A stretch of 64,000 bases of DNA from Ruficoccus amylovorans (GCF_014230085.1 NZ_JACHVB010000014.1:303297-367296), one strand, 5' to 3'; shown: positions 23,607-32,440, counted from the stretch's first letter. Numbers and translations: made by a program. Notes: a model not told the origin generated them from the sequence alone.

Positions 23607-25853
23607 ATGGCCGATTCCCGTGTTAGTGTCCTGATTGATATCCGTTCCAAGCTGGCCGGACTGGAGCAGGCCACGGCAGGCTTCGGCAAGTTGATCAAAG
23701 GGGTGGCCGGTTTCGCCGCCGCCTACCTGTCGGCCCGAACCGTCATTAGCGGTGCCCGTGACATCATCAAACTGGGCGCGGACATGGATCACCTTCACAG
23801 CCAGACGGGGGTGGCGGTCAAAGACCTGATCATCCTCCGACAAGCCTTCGAGGACAACGGCATCAGCGCCGATAACTCACGGCTGGCCATCAACAAAATG
23901 CAAAAGTCCCTCGTGGAGGCGTCCGAGGGCTTGCAGGAGCCGGTCAAGGCCTTCGACGCGCTCGGCTTGTCCTACGAGGACCTGATGGAGAAAAGCCCCA
24001 CGGAGCAGTTCAGCGAAATTGGCAACGCCATCCGGGCCATCGAAGACCCGGCTGAACGCTCGGCGGCGGCTATGCGGATTTTCGGACGGGCCGGGGCCGA
24101 ACTGCAGAGCCTGTTCGTTTCCGGGGACATCGACGATGTGGCCCGTTCGCTGGGGGCGATGCCCGAGGTCATGGAACGCAACGCCCGGCAGTTTGAGCGC
24201 ATCGACACGCTCATGGGCCGCATCCCCAACAAGTCCCGCCAACTCTTCGCCGGGATCGGGGATATGCTGGCCGACGAGTTGCTTGGCCCACTCGAAGCGC
24301 TCAACTCGATTGACCTGACAGCGGCGGGTCAACGTATCGGGGGCTTTCTTGATCTGGCCCTGGAATCGTTCCGCGACGGCACCGCCGCACAGTTTATCGG
24401 CCTGTCCATCGAAGCGGGTTTCGAGACGGGCACGGAAGCGGCCCAGCGCATGATCGACGATGCGCTCGGATGGCTGGGCGAGGATGGCGAAGGCTGGAAG
24501 GTAGTCTTGAACGGCGTCATGACCTTCGGGACTAAAGCGGCCACCAGCCTGATTGACCTGCTGGAAACGCCGGTTGTGTGGCTTTCGGCGGGGTTTCGGA
24601 AAATCGGCTCGGAGGCCCGGGTGATCTTTGAGGAAGCCGTCAATCTTTTGGGCCGCGCTTTCTCCGCTATCCTCAACGCGATCACGGCTGGCTTTGAAAA
24701 ACTGCTCAACGGTGTGATCGAACGGGTCAACGCCATCACCGCCGCCCTGCCGTTCACGGACGGCACCCAGATCGGAACGGTCAGTTTTGGCCGTGTCGAT
24801 TGGGGCAATAACGCCGTCAAACCGGCGCGGGAGTTCAATGACCTGCTGGCCGAACAGCGCGAGGGCGTTGCGGAACTCTCCGACCTGATCCGCGACCAGT
24901 TGAACGCCAACCTCGATGCCAGCCGGGAAATCCTCGGATTGTCCGCCGATGAATCCGAGCGGGGCCTGACCGCCGCCGAGCGGCTGAATGCGCTGATCGA
25001 AGAACGCATCGCACTCCGTGAAAGCCAGGCAACGCCCGATGGAGTGGAACCGGCCACTTCGCCCACGGAAGAAATCGCCACGCAGATGGAGGCACTGGAG
25101 TCCACCGCGACCAATACCTTCAGCAACATCAACAGCGCCCTGCAATCGGGCCTGTCCAGCAGCATGGAGGGACTGATTACACGCACGCAGACCTGGCAGG
25201 GTGCCCTGCTCAATGTGACCGGCACCATCCGTGGATCGCTGATCCAGTCTTTCACCCAGATGGCAACTAGTTGGATTGCCGAGCGCCTGCGCATGTTCGT
25301 CATGGGCGAATCGTTGAAACAGGCCGACACCACCAGCACAGTGGCGCAGGAAGCGGTCAAACAGACCGCGATGACTCCCACCGCCATGCTAGCCTCCATC
25401 GGCTCGTGGGGCGCTGCCGCCATCATCGGGGCGGCGGTGCTGACCGCCGTGTTGGCTTCTGTTGGCGGCTTTGCCGAGGGTGGTTATACGGGGCTGGGCG
25501 GTAAATACGAACCGGCAGGCATCGTCCACCGGGGCGAGTTCGTCGTTCCCGCCGATGTCGTCGCCCGTCAGGGACCGGCTTACTTTGACAACCTTGTGGG
25601 TCAGTTGCGGGTCAATCGGCCCGCACTCCCGAGCCTGCCTCCTGAAAGCTGGTCCAGCCGGACCTTTGCGGAGGGCGGGCTGGCTGACACCGTGTCCGCA
25701 ACGCGCACCCAATCGCAGGCGGGTGGCCAAGTGAACATCGCCGTCACCGGTACCCGCAACGACCTGCGCCGTTTCCTCGAAACCACCGAAGGCGAAACCG
25801 CCGTCCTAGATATCATGAGCCGTAACAAACTCCGACTCGGCATTCCCGGATAG
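23607..25853 (+). CDS. Tape measure protein
   Basis: 748 residues. N-terminal helical region (LIDIRSKLAGLEQATAGFGKL), SQTGVAVKDLIILRQAFEDNGIS and the SERSAAAMRIFGRAGAEL-type segment are typical of tape measures. Hydrophobic stretches occur near ~560-630 (GAAAIIGAAVLTAVLASVGG), followed by the common end motif VHRGEFVVPADVV. The length would set a tail near 110 nm by the usual ~0.15 nm per residue. It is the largest tail gene. Confidence 0.88.
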   Translation: MADSRVSVLIDIRSKLAGLEQATAGFGKLIKGVAGFAAAYLSARTVISGARDIIKLGADMDHLHSQTGVAVKDLIILRQAFEDNGISADNSRLAINKMQKSLVEASEGLQEPVKAFDALGLSYEDLMEKSPTEQFSEIGNAIRAIEDPAERSAAAMRIFGRAGAELQSLFVSGDIDDVARSLGAMPEVMERNARQFERIDTLMGRIPNKSRQLFAGIGDMLADELLGPLEALNSIDLTAAGQRIGGFLDLALESFRDGTAAQFIGLSIEAGFETGTEAAQRMIDDALGWLGEDGEGWKVVLNGVMTFGTKAATSLIDLLETPVVWLSAGFRKIGSEARVIFEEAVNLLGRAFSAILNAITAGFEKLLNGVIERVNAITAALPFTDGTQIGTVSFGRVDWGNNAVKPAREFNDLLAEQREGVAELSDLIRDQLNANLDASREILGLSADESERGLTAAERLNALIEERIALRESQATPDGVEPATSPTEEIATQMEALESTATNTFSNINSALQSGLSSSMEGLITRTQTWQGALLNVTGTIRGSLIQSFTQMATSWIAERLRMFVMGESLKQADTTSTVAQEAVKQTAMTPTAMLASIGSWGAAAIIGAAVLTAVLASVGGFAEGGYTGLGGKYEPAGIVHRGEFVVPADVVARQGPAYFDNLVGQLRVNRPALPSLPPESWSSRTFAEGGLADTVSATRTQSQAGGQVNIAVTGTRNDLRRFLETTEGETAVLDIMSRNKLRLGIPG

Positions 25854-25872
25854 TCCTACTCAGTTGGGGAGC

Positions 25873-25907
25873 TTGACAGCTGCACGTAATGCACATAATA
25901 TGTGCAT
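25873..25907 (+). promoter_or_regulatory. Antitoxin promoter with overlapping palindromic operator
   Basis: TTGACA (25873-25878), 17-bp spacer, TAATAT (25896-25901). A perfect palindrome ATGCACAT-aat-ATGTGCAT covers 25889-25907 and ends at the base before the ATG. The predicted start falls at about the A of the ATG, so the mRNA would be nearly leaderless. Antitoxin or complex binding would hide the -10. Confidence 0.75.
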
Positions 25908-26138
25908 ATGAAAAATTTAACCCTTCGCATTGAGGAGCCCAAGCTCAATCGGGCGCGGAAGATTGCCGCCGAGCGTTCCACCTCGGTCAATGCCCTCATC
26001 CGTGATTATTTGGACGATCTGATTGCGCGGGAGGACCGGCAGGTGCAGGCTCGGGTTGAGCTGCTGGAGTTGTGCCAGACGTCCAAGGCCAGAGTTGGGA
26101 ACAAGAACTGGTCACGCGGGGATTTGTATGATCGCTGA
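25908..26138 (+). CDS. VapB-type ribbon-helix-helix antitoxin
   Basis: 76 residues from 25908 (an upstream in-frame GTG lies inside the operator). KNLTLRIEEPKLNRARKIAAERSTSVNALIRDYLDDLI is a ribbon-helix-helix DNA-binding pattern. The C-terminal part (LLELCQTSKARVGNKNWSRGDLYDR) would neutralise the toxin. It overlaps the PIN gene by 11 nt. It is inserted between the tape measure and distal tail genes. Confidence 0.8.
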   Translation: MKNLTLRIEEPKLNRARKIAAERSTSVNALIRDYLDDLIAREDRQVQARVELLELCQTSKARVGNKNWSRGDLYDR

Positions 26139-26559
26139 ATGCCTGCTGGACACGAATATTCTGGTGTATGCGGTGGACGCGTCCCCGGAAAACCGGACCA
26201 AGCAGCGGATTGCGCGTGACCTGATTGGTCGGGTTGATTTCGGCACCTCCGCACAGGTCATGCAGGAGTTTTACGTGACCGTCACCCGCAAGCTGGAAAC
26301 GCCACTGCCCCCCGAAGACGCTCTGGCGTTTCTCGACAAACTCAGCATCTTTGCGAGTGTGCCGACTGATTACGGACTAATCAGCGAGGCGATTCGCAAC
26401 TCTGTTAAATATCAGGTCTCTTATTGGGATGCGGCGGTGATCGCTGCTGCCGAGCGCTTAAAGGCCCACACGCTTTATTCCGAAGACCTCAATCACGGAC
26501 AGCAATACGGAAGCGTCACGGTCATTAATCCCTTTCACGATGAAAAAGCCCAAAAGTAA
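26128..26559 (+). CDS. VapC-type PIN toxin
   Basis: 143 residues from the ATG at 26128, inside the antitoxin end. PIN acidic sites: LLDTNILVYAVD (D8), QEFYVTVTRK (E~47), SYWDAAVIAAA (~D99) and SEDLNHGQ (~D117). VapC toxins cleave tRNA or rRNA. With its antitoxin it forms a complete module, so loss of the prophage would expose the host to the toxin. Confidence 0.85.
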   Translation: MIAECLLDTNILVYAVDASPENRTKQRIARDLIGRVDFGTSAQVMQEFYVTVTRKLETPLPPEDALAFLDKLSIFASVPTDYGLISEAIRNSVKYQVSYWDAAVIAAAERLKAHTLYSEDLNHGQQYGSVTVINPFHDEKAQK

Positions 26560-26659
26560 AAAGGCTCTGCGGGGTAGGGCAGAGGTTCGGCTTCAGATGA
26601 AGGTAGTCGAGCGGGTTATCAAGCGTTACCGCAACGCCCTACTTAAGTTGACGGGTTGA
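26540..26659 (+). CDS. Small basic protein overlapping the toxin gene end
   Basis: 39 residues starting MKKPKSKKALRGRAEVRLQM and ending RYRNALLKLTG, about one third Lys/Arg. It overlaps the VapC stop by 20 nt and its stop lies in the TTGACA box of the next gene. Such a tight fit supports coding, but the size and composition leave doubt. Possibly a remnant of the original gene at this place. Confidence 0.35.
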   Translation: MKKPKSKKALRGRAEVRLQMKVVERVIKRYRNALLKLTG

Positions 26660-26661
26660 CA
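26656..26661 (+). promoter_or_regulatory. TTGACA start box before the vWA tail gene
   Basis: TTGACA, 15 nt, then ATG at 26677. The box overlaps the stop codon of the preceding small frame. Confidence 0.5.
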
Positions 26662-26676
26662 TTTGTTCCGGTATGC

Positions 26677-27876
26677 ATGCCGGAACAGATCGACAACCAC
26701 ACGCTCATTCCCTTTGCGCCAGACTGGTCGTTCGCGCTCAAGCACCGGCAGGCGCACCGCTCGTCTGTGGCCGAGGGCGTGACCGGACTGGAGGAGAGAG
26801 CCTCGTGGTTTACCAAACCGCGCCGGAGCGGTAATTATACCATTGCGATCGACACCGCTGCCCGGACCTTCGCGGTGGAGGCTGTCATTCGGGCAGCGCA
26901 GGAATCGGCCAAGGCTGCCGTCCCTCGATGGGGGAGAGAGCAGATCGTTGCCCAAGTAGCCGGGAATACCGTCACGCTGGAACGTGCTGCCGCCAACATG
27001 ACTGCCGGGCAATGGGTGGGGACGACGAGACCCTTCGGGGACATCACTGCTGCCGCCAAGATCGCTTCCGTGTCCGGTCCCGTGCTCACGTTGGAGGAAG
27101 CGCTCCCGTGTGTGGCGGGCGACATACTTCTCCCCATTGATCTTGGTCGTATCGAATCTGTGGATACGGAACTGCTTGGCGGCAGTGGCCGGGCCTTTGA
27201 AATCAGATTCAAGGGAGCGACGCAGCTGGAGGCGATCAGCGCTGAATTTGTTTTTACCGAAACTGATACCGAAAGCAACTGGCTCTCGATTTTGGCCAAC
27301 CTCTACTTCCTATTCTTCATCGACACCTCGGGAAGTATGAACGCGGATGTGCCAAACGTCACCGCCGCCGCCAACAACTTAAAAGTGCTCCTGCGCGATG
27401 TGATCTACGGGGGCGACCAGGAGAAGGCCGATCACTTTGTCCGTGTGCAGAACTGGTCGAGTGAGCGCTGGCTGGATCGGCTGGCTTACCATATATCCGG
27501 CGAGGAAGCCGCCCGCTACGTCTCACTCGCCTTCATCAACGAGGCCAGCAGCGGTTACCACCGAGTGCCACGCGTTCCGGAGAACGAACCGACCAGTTCC
27601 TTCACGACCGATTACAATAATTTTCAAACGGAGTACGCCCGACGCGAGTTTTCCCGCTGCAAGGTGTATTCGGTCGATCCGACTGCCAGCAGTTGGGAAG
27701 ATGATCATGAGGCGTTCAACGCTCACCTGGCCGCCGCCGTCTCGGGCGCGGCCAGCTACGCCGCTCTCGGCCCGGCGCTGGCCTCGCAGTACGTCCTCTA
27801 TGAAGTGGGCATACCTTCGGGACGCACGGCCCAGACTTACCTCAACGACATCTTTACCTTGCTCGGCTTGCGATGA
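26677..27876 (+). CDS. Distal tail protein with C-terminal von Willebrand A domain
   Basis: 400 residues. The N-terminal ~200 residues are beta-rich and, with the gene order that follows, correspond to the distal tail (GTA gp12/DUF2460) position. At ~210 a vWA domain begins: LYFLFFIDTSGSMN, with the MIDAS DTSGS at 216-220, and continues through NLKVLLRDVIYGGDQEKADHFVRVQNW. vWA domains bind metal-dependent ligands, so a receptor or fibre-docking role in the tail tip is plausible. The fusion is unusual. Its stop overlaps the next ATG by 4 nt. Confidence 0.75.
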   Translation: MPEQIDNHTLIPFAPDWSFALKHRQAHRSSVAEGVTGLEERASWFTKPRRSGNYTIAIDTAARTFAVEAVIRAAQESAKAAVPRWGREQIVAQVAGNTVTLERAAANMTAGQWVGTTRPFGDITAAAKIASVSGPVLTLEEALPCVAGDILLPIDLGRIESVDTELLGGSGRAFEIRFKGATQLEAISAEFVFTETDTESNWLSILANLYFLFFIDTSGSMNADVPNVTAAANNLKVLLRDVIYGGDQEKADHFVRVQNWSSERWLDRLAYHISGEEAARYVSLAFINEASSGYHRVPRVPENEPTSSFTTDYNNFQTEYARREFSRCKVYSVDPTASSWEDDHEAFNAHLAAAVSGAASYAALGPALASQYVLYEVGIPSGRTAQTYLNDIFTLLGLR

Positions 27877-29351
27877 CCTACCTCGACATCCCCGTCTTCC
27901 CTTTGGTGGCCGATTTGGGCGAGTCCATGTGCCGGACCCTGAACTACGAGCCGGAAGTCACCGACATCGGCTTCGGGGCGCAACCCGCTATGCCAGTGCA
28001 GGCCAGCACACAGGAGCGCCTGCAAATTGTGACCGTTGCCCCGGACGCCGATGCCCTTGATGTGGTGGAGGCGTTCTTCAATGCCCGTAGCGGGCGCTTT
28101 AAGGCGTTCTGGCTGGCGACCGGCTCGGAGGACGTGACCGTGCTGACCATGTCGGCGTTGGCTGCCGTGTTCATCGAAACATCTGCCTTCTCCGACTGGT
28201 CGCACCTGAAGGGGAAGCACCTCGCATTCCGCTCGCTGGACGGCCAGTGCTTGCTTCGGAAAGTCCTGCTCGTCGAAGCGACCGCCTTCGCCACGCGCTC
28301 GCAGGTCACGCTCGACGCAGCCTTGCCCGCGAACGCCGACTGCTGGCAGGTCTCGCGCCTGCTCTTGGTGCGGCTTTCCAACGACGAGATCGAATACGAA
28401 TTCGAGGCCGACAACCACGCCCGCATCCGCTTCACCGGCATCGAACTGCCCGAGGAATACGCCGTCCCCAACGCGCTCGCCACCCGTCGCCCGGTCTATC
28501 TCTACCGCATCACCCGCCGCTACGGGGTGCGCGACATCTACTCGCTCCACCTGACCAGCCACGATATCCCGGTCAACTGCGGCGTCATCTGGCAGCCGGT
28601 GCCCATTGACCATAGCGGTCTGTCCGTCTCCACCGAGGGCGATACCGACAAGCTGAACCTCGAACTGTTCGCCTGGGAAGGGAACCCCTTCGAGGACTGG
28701 CTCCCCATCCACATCGGTCAGCCCACGGGCGTCGTCTTGAGCCTCGCCCATGTCGATGAAGTGACCGGCCTCGTGCTGGAGGCCCCGACCATCCTGTTCC
28801 GGGGCATCATCGAATCCGTCACCCGACAGGGCTATACATTGAAAGCCAAGGCGGTCAGCCCGCTCTCCTACGGCGAAAAGCGCGTTCCGCGCTTCTACCT
28901 CCAAACCCGCTGCAACTACCAGCTCTTCGACGGCTCCACCTGCCGCGTGCCCTCGGCCACCTACCGACTGACCGGCACCATTGAAGCTATAGACACGGAC
29001 GGCGGCAGTATCGATTTCGAGTCCGCCTCCCTCGCGGACAAAGCCGCCGACTGGCTGGCGGGCGGCTATATCGAAATCGGCACCGCCCCGCAGGTCGAAG
29101 TCCGCACCATCCGCTACGCCGAAATCCTCTCCGCGACCCGCCATCGGCTCTACCTGAACGCTTCCCTGCGCATTTCACAAACCGGGGACTCTTGTTCGGC
29201 CTGGCCCGGTTGCGACCGAACCCCCGATTCCTGCAAGCAGCGCTTTGACAACTTCGTCAATTACGGCGGCCACCCCTTCATCCCCTACGAAAACCCGACT
29301 CTCAAGGCCATGTCCCTCGCCACCCCCGCTTCCGGCGGCGGCAAGAAATAA
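27873..29351 (+). CDS. DUF2163/BR0599-type tail tip protein
   Basis: 492 residues. The C-terminal third has the BR0599 signature: YLQTRCNYQLFDGSTCRVP, then GTIEAIDTDGG, CDRTPDSCKQRFDN and FVNYGGHPFIPYENPT, with paired cysteines. In gene transfer agents and related siphoviruses this is gp13, followed by an NlpC/P60 gene and the tip protein, as here. It forms part of the tail tip. Its TAA is built into the first stem of hairpin element C. Confidence 0.8.
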   Translation: MTYLDIPVFPLVADLGESMCRTLNYEPEVTDIGFGAQPAMPVQASTQERLQIVTVAPDADALDVVEAFFNARSGRFKAFWLATGSEDVTVLTMSALAAVFIETSAFSDWSHLKGKHLAFRSLDGQCLLRKVLLVEATAFATRSQVTLDAALPANADCWQVSRLLLVRLSNDEIEYEFEADNHARIRFTGIELPEEYAVPNALATRRPVYLYRITRRYGVRDIYSLHLTSHDIPVNCGVIWQPVPIDHSGLSVSTEGDTDKLNLELFAWEGNPFEDWLPIHIGQPTGVVLSLAHVDEVTGLVLEAPTILFRGIIESVTRQGYTLKAKAVSPLSYGEKRVPRFYLQTRCNYQLFDGSTCRVPSATYRLTGTIEAIDTDGGSIDFESASLADKAADWLAGGYIEIGTAPQVEVRTIRYAEILSATRHRLYLNASLRISQTGDSCSAWPGCDRTPDSCKQRFDNFVNYGGHPFIPYENPTLKAMSLATPASGGGKK

Positions 29352-29421
29352 GGCAGAGCCTTATGATCCTCGGTGCTCACGCACCGTGATGGGGCGGTGC
29401 CCCATCGCTCGCGTTGCTCGC
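29348..29421 (+). repeat. Triple-hairpin element C on the tail-tip stop codon
   Basis: Hairpin 1 ATAAGGC-aga-GCCTTAT (29348-29364) includes the TAA stop. Hairpin 2 CGGTGC-tcac-GCACCG is at 29371-29386. Hairpin 3 ATGGGGC-ggt-GCCCCAT is at 29389-29405. A tail CGCTCGCGTTGCTCGCT follows. Spacing and loop sizes parallel element B. Confidence 0.65.
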
Positions 29422-29438
29422 TGCCCCCTTTTATAACG

Positions 29439-29894
29439 ATGAGACCCTTCTTTAAAAATCCTGAAAGAGTAAAAATGTTGGACACGGAAGCCCGGCGTTG
29501 GATCGGCACGCCCTTTGTGCCGTTCCAAGGCGTGTGCCAGGGCGGCTGCGATTGCGTCCACCTGGTGCATCAACTGGCCACCGCCTGCGGTTTTCCCCAC
29601 GAGTTGAAGCCGCCCCGCTACACGCTGGACGCCACCGCCCACCGGGAGGATTCGCAACTTCGGGAGTATCTGGAAAGCATTCCCGACTGTGTTCGATTGG
29701 ATGATGGCACGCGCCTTATGCCCGGCGATCTGGTGACGTTCATCATGGGCCGTGCCCCGCATCATCTCGGGATGCTGGTTACGCCGCCTGTATTCATCCA
29801 TTCGATACGCGGGCTGGGAACCACGTTTGGCCAGTTGGACGATCCGACCTATGCCCGGCGTCGGGATGCCGTTTACCGCCTGATGGAATCATGA
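29439..29894 (+). CDS. NlpC/P60 tail-associated peptidoglycan hydrolase
   Basis: 151 residues from 29439; ATG 29475 is an alternative. Catalytic Cys39 lies in GGCDCVHLV and His108/109 in APHHLGML, then FIHSIRG. These match the phage tail NlpC/P60 group (GTA gp14), which digest the cell wall during injection. No separate endolysin is seen in the window, so it may also serve lysis. Its stop overlaps the next ATG. Confidence 0.82.
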   Translation: MRPFFKNPERVKMLDTEARRWIGTPFVPFQGVCQGGCDCVHLVHQLATACGFPHELKPPRYTLDATAHREDSQLREYLESIPDCVRLDDGTRLMPGDLVTFIMGRAPHHLGMLVTPPVFIHSIRGLGTTFGQLDDPTYARRRDAVYRLMES

Positions 29895-31855
29895 GCTTTC
29901 TCTTTCGCAGCACGCAGGCGGTAGCTGCGCCGGTCCAGAGCCTGACCAACGTTCAGGCCGAGCGCGTCGCCACCAACGAGGAGGCCCGACCGCTGCCGTG
30001 GGTGGCGGGCACCGTGCGCCTCAGCCTGACGTGGATATCGCCCGCCATCAACCCGCAGGCCATCCCCATCACCACCACCTACCAGAGCGGCAAGGACAGC
30101 ACGTCCACCACCACCGTGGGCTACACCTATCAGGCGGCGCTCGCCGGGGCGATTTGCAGCGGGCCGGTCGATACCCTCCACGCCATCTACATCGACACCG
30201 TGAAGGTCTGGGAAGGCCCCCTTACGGCTGTGGCCGGGCAGTTCGCGTTCATCACGCTGCCCAATTACGGGCAGGCCCGGTTCTATTGGGGCAGCGATAG
30301 TCAGTTGGCCGACTCGCTGCTGGAGCCGCTGGGCCATCCGGCTTACCGGGGGCAGTGCTACGTCGTTTTTGACCCCTTGATTTTTGGGCGCGACCGCACA
30401 TCCGCCCCGCAGGTCGAGTTTGTCGTTTCACGTCGCACGGTTATTCCCGGTTACACCAACCCGGAGCTTTCCGGGGACGTGTGCCCGATTCATGCCGCTA
30501 TCGAATTGGCCACCCATCCCCGCTACGGACTGGGCATCTACCTGTCCGACTTTGACGGCAGTGGGGAAGAAACATCCGCCAAACTCGTGGAGGCCGACAT
30601 GGGGATTTCGCCGCTCATCAACAACGCCCAATCGCTCCCGCAATCCCTTGCAGAGATGCTCGGCTACTTCGACGGTTTCCTCTACCAGAAAAACGGCAAG
30701 TACCGCTTCGGCTCGGCCTCGCTGCCGGTGGATTTTACCGACGCCCTGATCATTGATACCGCCGACCAGACCGATTTCCCCGAGATCGACAGCGACGCTT
30801 TCAGCCAGGTTAGTAGCGAGACCCGGCTCGTCTATACCGACCGGGACCGCGAGTTTAAGGAGTCGGTCGCCATCCACCACGATGCCGCCGCCCACGCGCT
30901 CAACGGCACGCAGGAGCCGGTCACGTTCCAGCGACGCTGGATCACCCGGCAAAGCGTCGCCAACGCCCAGGTGTCCAAGGCGGGACGCCGGGCCGCGCTG
31001 CCCGAGGTAGGCGGCAAGGTGATGGTGCATTATTCGAAGGGTATCGGGCTCAACCCCGGCGACCCGATACGGCTCCGTCCCTTCCCGCAGGCAAACTACC
31101 TGCTCAACTGCCGAGTGACAGGCATTGCCCACCGACGAAGCGACGACGCCGAACTGGAACTTCAGTTCGTGCTCGATGTGGCCAACCAAGTCTCCGGCGT
31201 CACGCCCGCTCCCTACACGCCGCCCGAGCAGCCGACCTACGATGCCGACCCGATGCCCTTCGAGGCTGTATTCGTCTTGCCCGTCGAGTTATCCGGTGTG
31301 GCTGAGCCCGAGATGGCACTGGCCCATCTCGGCGTGCGGGCGCACAGCCTCATCACGGGCTACAACGTTTTTCATTCCACCGATGACCTCAACTATGCCT
31401 TCCTCTCACAGGCTCGGTTCTTTGCTGTCACCGGCACGCTGACGGCCGATCTTCTCGAAGACGGGGCAGATGCCGTGATCGACGCGCACGCCGTTGACCG
31501 GGCCACGTTGGCCACCCAGACGCCGTCACAGGCCGACGCCGACACCGTGCTCATGTTCCTCGGTGACGAAATCCTTTCCGTGGAAGGCTACGTGGTGGGC
31601 GCGGACGGCACCGTGTCCCTATCCAACTTGCGACGCGGACGCTTTGGTACGCTGGCCGTGGACCACGAAGTGGGGGAGCGGGCGTTTCTCATTCGGCGTG
31701 AACACCTGCATGTGCTGCGCAAGGACGCCTTCCAGCAGGACAGCTCCCATTACTTCAAAAGCACCTCTTACACGATCGCCAAGGAACAGGACATCGCCAC
31801 CGCGCCTGTCCTGCCGCTGGAGATCCCCGAGCCTCTGGTTGACAATCCCACGTAA
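29891..31855 (+). CDS. Tail tip/hub protein (GTA gp15/gpJ-like)
   Basis: 654 residues. An N-terminal membrane-protein-like stretch (PLPWVAGTVRLSLTWISP, GYTYQAALAGAICSGPVDTLHAIYIDTVKVWEGPL) and FVVSRRTVIPGYTNPE are typical of phage tail tip hubs. The C-terminal part carries a fibronectin-like beta region. It is the last large tail gene, where the receptor-binding hub is expected. Confident in class, not in detail. Confidence 0.75.
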   Translation: MSFLFRSTQAVAAPVQSLTNVQAERVATNEEARPLPWVAGTVRLSLTWISPAINPQAIPITTTYQSGKDSTSTTTVGYTYQAALAGAICSGPVDTLHAIYIDTVKVWEGPLTAVAGQFAFITLPNYGQARFYWGSDSQLADSLLEPLGHPAYRGQCYVVFDPLIFGRDRTSAPQVEFVVSRRTVIPGYTNPELSGDVCPIHAAIELATHPRYGLGIYLSDFDGSGEETSAKLVEADMGISPLINNAQSLPQSLAEMLGYFDGFLYQKNGKYRFGSASLPVDFTDALIIDTADQTDFPEIDSDAFSQVSSETRLVYTDRDREFKESVAIHHDAAAHALNGTQEPVTFQRRWITRQSVANAQVSKAGRRAALPEVGGKVMVHYSKGIGLNPGDPIRLRPFPQANYLLNCRVTGIAHRRSDDAELELQFVLDVANQVSGVTPAPYTPPEQPTYDADPMPFEAVFVLPVELSGVAEPEMALAHLGVRAHSLITGYNVFHSTDDLNYAFLSQARFFAVTGTLTADLLEDGADAVIDAHAVDRATLATQTPSQADADTVLMFLGDEILSVEGYVVGADGTVSLSNLRRGRFGTLAVDHEVGERAFLIRREHLHVLRKDAFQQDSSHYFKSTSYTIAKEQDIATAPVLPLEIPEPLVDNPT

Positions 31856-31880
31856 GAGTAACCTCAACCCAAGGATCATT

Positions 31881-32345
31881 ATGGACCCGGTCATCACGGA
31901 AATGGCGGCAAGCGCCGTCGCAGGCGGACTCTTTCAGGGAGTTTCGGAAGTCTTCAAGCTCGGACAGGGCTTCATCACCACGCTACGCGATGTGGCGATT
32001 TCCAATAACGAACAGGCCCGCAAGAACGCGGAGCTGAACAACGCGAACGCCAATGCCGCCGCCAAGCGCACTCAGCCCTGGCTCACGGCGACACTGGCCA
32101 TCATCGTGATCGTGGCGGCTTTTCTGCTGCCGTTCATCGCCGGTTGGATGGACATGCCCACCCAGATCGTCAGCAACGAAGAGCCGTTCTCCATGCTCTG
32201 GGGCCTGATCACCTTCGGCGGCGGCAAGATCGTCACCCAAGCTCAGGGCTTTGTCCAGGGACCGGAGTTCTGGAGCACCGTTCGCATGGTCGCAGGCTTT
32301 GTCTTCGGCGTGAAAGCCGTCTCCACCGGCAGCCGGTTGTTCTAA
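31881..32345 (+). CDS. Holin-like membrane protein
   Basis: 154 residues from 31881; AAGGATCATT precedes the ATG. One clear helix at ~70-90 (WLTATLAIIVIVAAFLLPF) and a second hydrophobic stretch near ~135-150 lie either side of a loop (GWMDMPTQIVSNEEP). This matches 2-3 helix holins of Pseudomonas-type phages. It is the last prophage gene recognised; no tail-fibre or integrase gene follows. Confidence 0.65.
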   Translation: MDPVITEMAASAVAGGLFQGVSEVFKLGQGFITTLRDVAISNNEQARKNAELNNANANAAAKRTQPWLTATLAIIVIVAAFLLPFIAGWMDMPTQIVSNEEPFSMLWGLITFGGGKIVTQAQGFVQGPEFWSTVRMVAGFVFGVKAVSTGSRLF

Positions 32346-32440
32346 TCGGTGTCCGTCAGTCCACCTTAATTGTCACGTTTATGAGTTTTTGGTTTGGTGT
32401 TAGTCGTTTTTAATGCCCCTACTGCTTACGGAGGAGAGGA

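Noticed and set aside
2522..26661. TTGACA boxes as ordinary sigma-70 -35 elements
   Set aside because: With a 17-nt spacer the -10 would fall on or after the start codon and no TATAAT-like sequence is there; only the antitoxin site at 25873 has a true -10.
23877..29144. Large minus-strand frames at 23877-25145, 24329-25426 and 27837-29144
   Set aside because: Antisense to the tape measure and tail tip genes, no domain signal.
31839..31844. TTGACA near the end of the tail tip gene as a start box for the holin-like gene
   Set aside because: The ATG is 36 nt away and has its own purine-rich site, outside the 13-16 nt range.
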